A DNA stretch of 15,563 bases from Oscillospiraceae bacterium (GTDB lineage Bacteria > Bacillota > Clostridia > Oscillospirales > Oscillospiraceae), in the NCBI GenBank assembly GCA_009785655.1, contig WQVW01000008.1, positions 1 through 15,563 on the forward strand. Reading direction: 5' to 3'. Of the stretch, positions 7,707 through 12,581 are shown one piece after another. The first letter of the stretch is position 1. The number at the start of each line of letters is the position of its first letter. The notes below the pieces were generated by a model. That model was not told the origin of the DNA, did no database searches, and saw only the letters and a program-made list of their open reading frames with translations. The position numbers and the translations under genes were made by a program.

Positions 7707-8451
7707 GGCACTGTATATGTCGTTTGGCATGTTTTGTGCCGTACCGCTTCCGTTTAAAATATGGGATGATGCCAGCACGAATTTAATGCTGCCGATGCTT
7801 CCCATTGTGGGCGGATTCGTCGGCGTATTGTGGTGGGGCGCGGCGCGTGTGTTGATCCTTACAGGAATGCACATCGCGCTGGCATCGGCGATATTTATGC
7901 TGATACCATTTTTGGCCACCGGATTCCTGCATTTAGACGGATATATGGACACCAGTGACGCAATCTTGTCGCGCCGCCCGCTTGAGGACAAGCTGCGAAT
8001 CCTGAAAGACCCGAATGCCGGTGCGTTCAGCGTTATTATGCTGGTTGTTTTGTTTATCATACAGTTCGCGGCGTCTTTCTCGGTGCTTGAAAACGGGAGA
8101 CATTTTGCGCTGCTGATCGTTATTACAGTTGTGTCCCGGTGTTGTTCCGGATTGTCGGGACTTTGTTTGAAAACGCTGGAGCAAAGCGGATATGCCAACA
8201 TGTTCCGCCAAGGCACGGGGATACTGCATAAAATCTGTTTGACTGTTATCGCTATGCTCGCATTTGTGGTTGCCTATTTCATCGCGGGATTTTACGGCGT
8301 TATTGTCGCTGCGTTCACGGTGGCGGGATTTGCCGGAGCCATGGCATATGTGTATTTAGACTTAAAGGGAGTTTCCGGCGACTTGATGGGGTTTGCGCTG
8401 GTCATCAGCGAATTGTGCGGACTGGTTGCGTTATCTGTAATATGGAGGTAA
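7690..8451 (+). CDS. cobS: Adenosylcobinamide-GDP ribazoletransferase (cobalamin synthase) CobS
   Basis: CobS is an integral membrane enzyme that joins AdoCbi-GDP to alpha-ribazole (phosphate) to complete the nucleotide loop. The 253-residue protein matches the family length (~247). It carries the two signature blocks, HLDGYMDTSDA (81-91) and LKDPNAGAFSV (105-115), which are counterparts of HLDGLADTADG and MKDSRIGAYGV. Several hydrophobic segments follow. The ATG at 7690 is preferred over an upstream TTG at 7654 because the protein then starts MKRFFKALYMSFGMF, a normal CobS N terminus, with GGTGG just upstream. It overlaps the end of cobU by 17 nt, suggesting translational coupling. It sits between two CobU-type genes, whose product it consumes. 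Confidence 0.95.
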   Translation: MKRFFKALYMSFGMFCAVPLPFKIWDDASTNLMLPMLPIVGGFVGVLWWGAARVLILTGMHIALASAIFMLIPFLATGFLHLDGYMDTSDAILSRRPLEDKLRILKDPNAGAFSVIMLVVLFIIQFAASFSVLENGRHFALLIVITVVSRCCSGLSGLCLKTLEQSGYANMFRQGTGILHKICLTVIAMLAFVVAYFIAGFYGVIVAAFTVAGFAGAMAYVYLDLKGVSGDLMGFALVISELCGLVALSVIWR

Positions 8452-8455
8452 AGGC

Positions 8456-8836
8456 ATGATTTTAATATTCGGCGGAGCGTATCAAGGGAAACTGGATTAT
8501 GCTTTAGCGCGATTCGGTTTAACGGAGAAAGACGTTTTTCGGTGTGACGATGAAAATGCAGACATGCCCGAAAACAAGAAAATTATATATGAGATAGACA
8601 AATGGATTCTGGCACTTGTGAAAACAGAAATTGAACCCACAGACGCAGTGAAGCAATTTATTGCCCAGAACAAAGACGCTGTTGTCATCTGCAACGATAT
8701 CTCCAGCGGCGTTGTTCCGATAGAGCCGTTGTGTCGGCAATGGAGAGAAACCGTCGGCAGGATACTGGCTAGACTGTCCGGCGAATCAGATGAGGTTGTG
8801 CGTCTGTTTTGCGGTATACCGACGAGATTGAAGTGA
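8456..8836 (+). CDS. Short CobU-like protein with C-terminal CobU domain and degenerate P-loop
   Basis: This 126-residue protein is clearly related to CobU but about 55 residues shorter. Its C-terminal part, NDISSGVVP (80-88) then PLCRQWRETVGRILARLSGESDEVVRLFCGIP, matches the CobU segment NEVGxGIVPxxxxxRxFRDxxGRxNQxLAxxxDEV. That is the very segment that has diverged in the full-length CobU two genes upstream. Its N terminus, IFGGAYQGKL (4-13), keeps the strand and glycines but has Leu where the P-loop needs Ser/Thr. It lacks the RIxxHxxxR block with the guanylyl-accepting histidine. It is preceded by GGAGG (8444-8448) and starts 4 nt after cobS; the cobC start overlaps its stop by 1 nt. It may be a partner or regulatory subunit for CobU, or a base- or nucleotide-binding protein. 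Independent catalysis looks unlikely. Confidence 0.85.
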   Translation: MILIFGGAYQGKLDYALARFGLTEKDVFRCDDENADMPENKKIIYEIDKWILALVKTEIEPTDAVKQFIAQNKDAVVICNDISSGVVPIEPLCRQWRETVGRILARLSGESDEVVRLFCGIPTRLK

Positions 8837-9408
8837 TGAAGATACATTTGATCAGACACGGAAAAACACTGGCGACCGAGAAAAAATTGTACTATGGGAG
8901 AACTGATTTGCCATTGGTTGAGCCCGGCGTTGAAGAAGTCACGTTGTTGCGTGAACAGGGGATATATCCCAAAGGCGGCATGTTTTTTACAAGCGGCCTC
9001 TTACGTGCGGAGCAGACGTTTAATATAATTTATGGCAATGCACACAGACGCATATTACCGCTTTTAGCTGAGTTGAATGTTGGCGAATTTGAGATGAAAA
9101 GTTATGACGAACTGAAAGACAGGGCGGACTATCAAGCGTGGATCACTGACGAAACGGGTGATGTTGCGTGTCCCGGCGGGGAGAGCATAAATCAATTCAC
9201 AAAGCGCGTGATAGAAGGCTATCACCACATAGTCAGCGCAGTCAGCATATCAGCCACAGCGGTTTGTCACGGCGGAGTGATTTCCTGCATTATGGAACAT
9301 CTCTATCCGGGCGAACAAAAAAATTTTTACCAGTGGGTGCCTGAACCGGGGCGTGGATACACGATTCACCATACTTCGGACGGGCTTCACGAATATGAAC
9401 CAATTTAA
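8836..9408 (+). CDS. cobC: Histidine phosphatase, probable alpha-ribazole phosphatase CobC
   Basis: This 190-residue member of the phosphoglycerate-mutase-like histidine phosphatase family has the catalytic LIRHGKT at the N terminus (Arg7, His8), YYGRTDLPL, SGLLRAEQT with the second arginine, an acidic ELNVGEFE block, and the second histidine in CHGGVI. In cobalamin operons this family removes the 5'-phosphate of alpha-ribazole phosphate or of cobalamin phosphate, so its place after cobT-cobU-cobS supports the CobC assignment. The ATG at 8836 is chosen because it puts the RHG motif at residue 7, as usual; an earlier in-frame start at 8809 lies inside the preceding gene. It overlaps the previous stop by 1 nt. 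Confidence 0.88.
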   Translation: MKIHLIRHGKTLATEKKLYYGRTDLPLVEPGVEEVTLLREQGIYPKGGMFFTSGLLRAEQTFNIIYGNAHRRILPLLAELNVGEFEMKSYDELKDRADYQAWITDETGDVACPGGESINQFTKRVIEGYHHIVSAVSISATAVCHGGVISCIMEHLYPGEQKNFYQWVPEPGRGYTIHHTSDGLHEYEPI

Positions 9409-9426
9409 AATGAAGGAGTAATTAAA

Positions 9427-10440
9427 ATGCAAACAAGAAAAAGGATTACTGCGCTGTTTCTGATGGTGATTATGATTGCTGTCATCGCGGCTTGTGCAGC
9501 GGACAACGCGCCTGCGGAAGTTCAGCCGACGCAACCCACAGAGGCGCCGACCGAAGCACCCACCGATACTGAAAACGGCGGCGATATTGATGATGAGCCT
9601 GAACTCCCCGCGCCGGTCATTGACAGAGACAGGGAAGGCAACCCAATCGTGTTGCCGGAGACGATAGAACGGATCATATCCATGGGTCCGTCGAACACAG
9701 AAGTCCTTGTCGCACTCGGCTTCGCGGACAGAATCGTTGCCACCGATGCGTTTTCTGACAATATTGACGGAATAGACCCTAGTATTGCGATATTTTCAAT
9801 GATGGATCCGGACGGAGAGCAGATCATTTATCTACAGCCTGACGTCATATTTGTAACCGGCATGACCAGAGTTGGTGCGGACGATCCATTCAGAATCGTC
9901 GCTGATGCAGGGATTTGTGTAATATTCATACCCTCAAGCACAAGCATAGAAGGCATAAAAGAAGATATACGCTTCATGGCTGCGGTGATGGGTGCGGAAG
10001 CGATTGGCGAGGAACTCATTGAGGATATGGAAACAGCTATAGATGAAGTCCGCCAAATGGCTGCAACGATCACAGAGCGGAGAACTGTTTACTTTGAAAT
10101 TTCACCCGCGCCTTGGATGGTCAGTTTTGGTGCCGGTACATTTTTGAATGAAATGCTTGAGATCGTTGGGGTGGAAAACATTTTTGCCGACGAAGAGGGC
10201 TGGATATCAGTTGCGGATGAGTTTCTTTTGGCAGCGAATCCGGATGTGATTCTCACCTCTGTAAACTTTATAGACGATCCTATCGAAGACATCGTGAACA
10301 GACCCGGTTGGGGTGGAATCACGGCGGTGCAAAATGGAGATGTGTTCCGGATATGCACCGATGCAAGCAATCGTCCAAGTCATAACATCGTAATTGCGCT
10401 GCGCGAAATGGCCAGTGCCATATATCCGGAGGTATTTTAG
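9427..10440 (+). CDS. btuF: BtuF-like cobalamin/cobinamide-binding lipoprotein
   Basis: This is an extracellular solute-binding lipoprotein of the BtuF/FepB class. The signal peptide ends in the lipobox VIAAC, with Cys23 as the lipidation site. A low-complexity Pro/Thr/Glu linker follows (about 30-65), then a class III binding domain starting at PETIERIISMGPSNTEVLVALGFADRIV, with AANPDVILT further on. In this family such proteins bind B12, cobinamide or iron-siderophore and deliver it to a BtuCD-type permease. Because it ends the riboswitch-controlled cobalamin operon, a corrinoid ligand is the natural inference. The start follows AAGGAG (9413-9418), 18 nt after cobC. No permease or ATPase gene follows, so it must use a transporter encoded elsewhere. 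Confidence 0.87.
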   Translation: MQTRKRITALFLMVIMIAVIAACAADNAPAEVQPTQPTEAPTEAPTDTENGGDIDDEPELPAPVIDRDREGNPIVLPETIERIISMGPSNTEVLVALGFADRIVATDAFSDNIDGIDPSIAIFSMMDPDGEQIIYLQPDVIFVTGMTRVGADDPFRIVADAGICVIFIPSSTSIEGIKEDIRFMAAVMGAEAIGEELIEDMETAIDEVRQMAATITERRTVYFEISPAPWMVSFGAGTFLNEMLEIVGVENIFADEEGWISVADEFLLAANPDVILTSVNFIDDPIEDIVNRPGWGGITAVQNGDVFRICTDASNRPSHNIVIALREMASAIYPEVF

Positions 10441-10483
10441 CGCGATACTTTTCGGATTTATATCATGACGACCCTGTATATAA

Positions 10484-10520
10484 AACATCACCCCGCCCGA
10501 CTTATGGGTGGGGTGATGTT
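10484..10520 (+). terminator. Hairpin after btuF, likely terminator
   Basis: AACATCACCCCGCCC (10484-10498) and GGGTGGGGTGATGTT (10506-10520) form a 15-bp stem with one G-T wobble and a 7-nt loop. No T-run follows on the + strand, and only a TTATATA stretch follows on the minus strand. It marks the end of the cobalamin operon and resembles the hairpins at 11945-11977 and 12510-12541. Confidence 0.65.
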
Positions 10521-10590
10521 CTATAGTGAGAGAAACTCCAACTAGAACGATTTGTCCGATGTATCAGACTGCGCCATGCGAGCCACCGTC

Positions 10591-10619
10591 TTGTACAACT
10601 GCCGTGGCTGTGCTATACT
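10591..10619 (+). promoter_or_regulatory. Promoter of the GntP-family permease gene
   Basis: TTGTAC (10591-10596) and TATACT (10614-10619) are 17 nt apart, and TGC precedes the -10, making it an extended -10 promoter. The expected start is near 10626, just before the ribosome site AAGGAGGT (10635-10642). The permease therefore has its own transcript, separate from the cobalamin operon. Confidence 0.72.
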
Positions 10620-10646
10620 GAACCTGCAAACGTCAAGGAGGTCGAT

Positions 10647-11930
10647 ATGTTAGGGATTGTTTTAGGGCTTGCTGTCTTGATGGTTCTGGCATTTAAGGGT
10701 TGGTCTATTCTGTGGGCTGCACCCATTGCCGCGATGATTGTCGCCCTGTTAAACGGCGTTGATTTACTGGGTGCGTACACGGCTACATATATGACAGGAC
10801 TTGTCGGATTTGTTATGAATTGGTTCCCGATGTTTATGCTGGGGGCAATATTCGGCAAACTGATGGAGTTCACAGGCATGGCGAAGTCTGTGGCGGTGAA
10901 GCTATCCGGCCTGATTGGAAAAGAACGTGCGATTTTAGCCATCGTCGTCTCCTGCGCTGTGTTGACTTATGGCGGGATTAGCCTGTTTGTGGTTGTATTT
11001 GCCGTATATCCCTTGGCGATCAATTTGTTCCGTGAAGCGAATCTCAGCAGAAAGATTATGCCCGCCGCGATTGCGATTGGGTCTTTTACATTTACAATGA
11101 CGGCGTTGCCCGGCTCGCCGCAGATTCAGAATCTGATCCCTATGGATCATTTCAACACATCGGCAACGGCCGCGCCTGTTATGGGCATTGTTGCCGCCGT
11201 TATTATGATGGTGCTGGGGTATTTATACCTGCTATACAGGCAAAAACAGCTGCGGGCAGCTGGTGAGGTATTTATCGAGCCGGAAGGCACACCGGTGTCT
11301 ACGGACGGTGAAAAACTCCCGAACGCATGGTTGTCTCTGTTGCCGCTGGCGGTTGTGATTGTCACTTTTAACGTATTTAATTTCCACATCATCACGGCAC
11401 TGGTGACGGCGAACCTTTTGATCCTGGCGATCAACTACAAAAGATTCAGGGAGTTTGTGAAAGCCATTAACGCCGGCGCATCGGATTCTTTGATTGCGAT
11501 CATGAACACAAGCGCGGCGGTTGGATTCGGTGCTGTCGTGCAGAGTGTGCCCGCGTTTGACAACTTGGCCGCCGCGCTGTCCAATATCCCCGGTTCTCCG
11601 CTGATTTCTGTGGCTGTCACAGTGAATGTATTGGCAGCCGCGACAGGCTCTGCCTCCGGCGGATTGGCCATTGCGCTGACCGCACTGGGGGAACATTATT
11701 ATCAACTGGCGATGCAAACGGGGATTGCCCCAGAGGTGTTTCATCGTATTGTCACGCTTGCGTCCGGCGGGTTAGACCTTTTGCCGCACAATGGGGCGGT
11801 GATTACTGTGCTGGTCGTCACCGGGATGACGCATAAAGAGAGCTATAAAGATATATTTATAGGTGCCATCATCGTCCCGTTGATTGCCCTTGTTGCGGCG
11901 ATTGTGCTGGCCGCGTTCGGCGTATATTGA
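10647..11930 (+). CDS. GntP-family permease
   Basis: This 427-residue polytopic membrane protein has about twelve hydrophobic segments and the hallmarks of the GntP (gluconate:H+ symporter) superfamily: LTYGGISLFVVVFAVYPLA (106-124), TALPGSPQIQNLIP (152-165), TGSASGGLAIALTALG (333-348) and the highly conserved SGGLDLLPHNGAVITVL (373-389), followed by THKESY. Members move gluconate, related sugar acids, glycerate or 3-hydroxybutyrate with protons. Nothing here fixes the substrate, since no catabolic gene is adjacent; the LPHNGA block resembles members annotated as hydroxybutyrate or citrate-type permeases. It has a strong ribosome site five nt upstream of the ATG and its own promoter. The gene ends at a hairpin shared with the convergent coiled-coil gene. 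Confidence 0.9.
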   Translation: MLGIVLGLAVLMVLAFKGWSILWAAPIAAMIVALLNGVDLLGAYTATYMTGLVGFVMNWFPMFMLGAIFGKLMEFTGMAKSVAVKLSGLIGKERAILAIVVSCAVLTYGGISLFVVVFAVYPLAINLFREANLSRKIMPAAIAIGSFTFTMTALPGSPQIQNLIPMDHFNTSATAAPVMGIVAAVIMMVLGYLYLLYRQKQLRAAGEVFIEPEGTPVSTDGEKLPNAWLSLLPLAVVIVTFNVFNFHIITALVTANLLILAINYKRFREFVKAINAGASDSLIAIMNTSAAVGFGAVVQSVPAFDNLAAALSNIPGSPLISVAVTVNVLAAATGSASGGLAIALTALGEHYYQLAMQTGIAPEVFHRIVTLASGGLDLLPHNGAVITVLVVTGMTHKESYKDIFIGAIIVPLIALVAAIVLAAFGVY

Positions 11931-11944
11931 TGCAACACATAAGT

Positions 11945-11977
11945 AATCACCCCCGCCAATTTCAGGCGGGGGTGATT
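11945..11977. terminator. Bidirectional hairpin terminator between convergent genes
   Basis: AATCACCCCCGCC (11945-11957) pairs perfectly with GGCGGGGGTGATT (11965-11977) over 13 bp around a 7-nt loop. It lies 14 nt after the permease stop and 23 nt after the stop of the minus-strand gene at 12001, so it can serve both. T content after the stem is modest on either side (TGTCGTTTAATTT on +). Confidence 0.8.
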
Positions 11978-12000
11978 TGTCGTTTAATTTAACGGAAGAA

Positions 12001-12441
12001 TCAATTGCCTTTTATTTTCCCGGCGAGTACGCCGATTCTAAATTCATGATCCTGACTTGTGACTTCAAGGTCTTCAATCCTGCGCTCGTGATTACCGACC
12101 TTTTCAATGTTCATCATCACGCCCTCAAGCACTGTTTCGATATTTCCAACCTTATGCTCGACAATCGCAACGGATTGATTTAACATACGAATATCGGACT
12201 TCATGCCGACTATGTCTGACTTCATTTCAACCATGTCTGATTCCAGCTTATCGAGTTTTTCCTCGACTTTATCCAACTTGGGCAACACCACGTCCACAAC
12301 GAGCTTATCCAACTCGTCTAGCTTTTCTATCTTTTCCACGACTTTATCCAGTTTGGGCAATACCACATCCTCAACAAGGCTATCCAGCTTGTCGAGTTTA
12401 TCCAGCTTGGTTAATATCTGTTGCAGGATTTCCTGTTCCAT
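12001..12441 (-). CDS. Coiled-coil protein of unknown function with 25-residue duplication
   Basis: This small, highly charged protein (146 residues from the ATG at 12441; a GTG at 12444 would add one) is predicted to be almost entirely alpha-helical coiled coil, with Leu/Ile/Val at heptad spacing and many Lys, Asp and Glu. It has no signal peptide, membrane segment or cysteine. An internal repeat is obvious: LVEDVVLPKLDKVVEKIEK at residues 22-40 recurs as LVVDVVLPKLDKVEEKLDK at 47-65. The C-terminal half contains MVEMKSDIVGMKSDIRML, HKVGNIETVLEG and HERRIEDLE, a style seen in short uncharacterised coiled-coil proteins of Firmicutes. A GGAGG ribosome site (12453-12449) lies seven nt before the ATG, which decides the start, and a strong promoter lies directly upstream. 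It is flanked by a probable surface-protein gene, but I see no functional link and assign no function. Confidence 0.87.
   Translation of the reverse strand: MEQEILQQILTKLDKLDKLDSLVEDVVLPKLDKVVEKIEKLDELDKLVVDVVLPKLDKVEEKLDKLESDMVEMKSDIVGMKSDIRMLNQSVAIVEHKVGNIETVLEGVMMNIEKVGNHERRIEDLEVTSQDHEFRIGVLAGKIKGN
12229..12378 (-). repeat. Two tandem 75-nt coding repeats in the coiled-coil gene
   Basis: Copy one is 12378-12304 and copy two is 12303-12229, in frame, encoding two 25-residue units that share the block DVVLPKLDKV. On the + strand, ACTTTATCCA-(2 nt)-TTGGGCAA recurs at exactly 75-nt spacing (12266 and 12341). The second unit has diverged toward its end. Confidence 0.85.
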
Positions 12442-12463
12442 CACGTCACCTCCGCATGGTGGG

Positions 12464-12493
12464 ATTATATCATAGCGATCCTGGGAGCGTCAA
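12464..12493 (-). promoter_or_regulatory. Strong promoter of the coiled-coil gene
   Basis: On the minus strand, TTGACG (12493-12488) and TATAAT (12469-12464) are 18 nt apart, and TGA directly precedes the -10 as an extended element. Transcription should start near 12457, giving a leader of only about 15 nt that contains the GGAGG ribosome site. Confidence 0.8.
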
Positions 12494-12509
12494 CACCCAA
12501 CCACAAACA

Positions 12510-12541
12510 AAGCACCCCCGCCCAGATGGGCAGGGGTGCTT
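12510..12541 (-). terminator. Terminator hairpin after the large surface-protein gene
   Basis: AAGCACCCCCGCCC (12510-12523) pairs with GGGCAGGGGTGCTT (12528-12541) with a single C-A mismatch around a 4-nt loop. Read on the minus strand it follows the surface-protein stop by about 40 nt and is followed by TGTTTG. It separates that gene from the promoter of the coiled-coil gene 17 nt further on. Confidence 0.8.
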
Positions 12542-12581
12542 CTTTGCTAGAATTTAGGTTTTTACGTTACAACGCTGTAGC

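Noticed and set aside
12203..12475. Ser/Thr-rich + strand open frame opposite the coiled-coil gene
   Set aside because: Its low complexity is the mirror image of the Lys/Asp/Leu heptads; the minus-strand gene has promoter, ribosome site and terminator.
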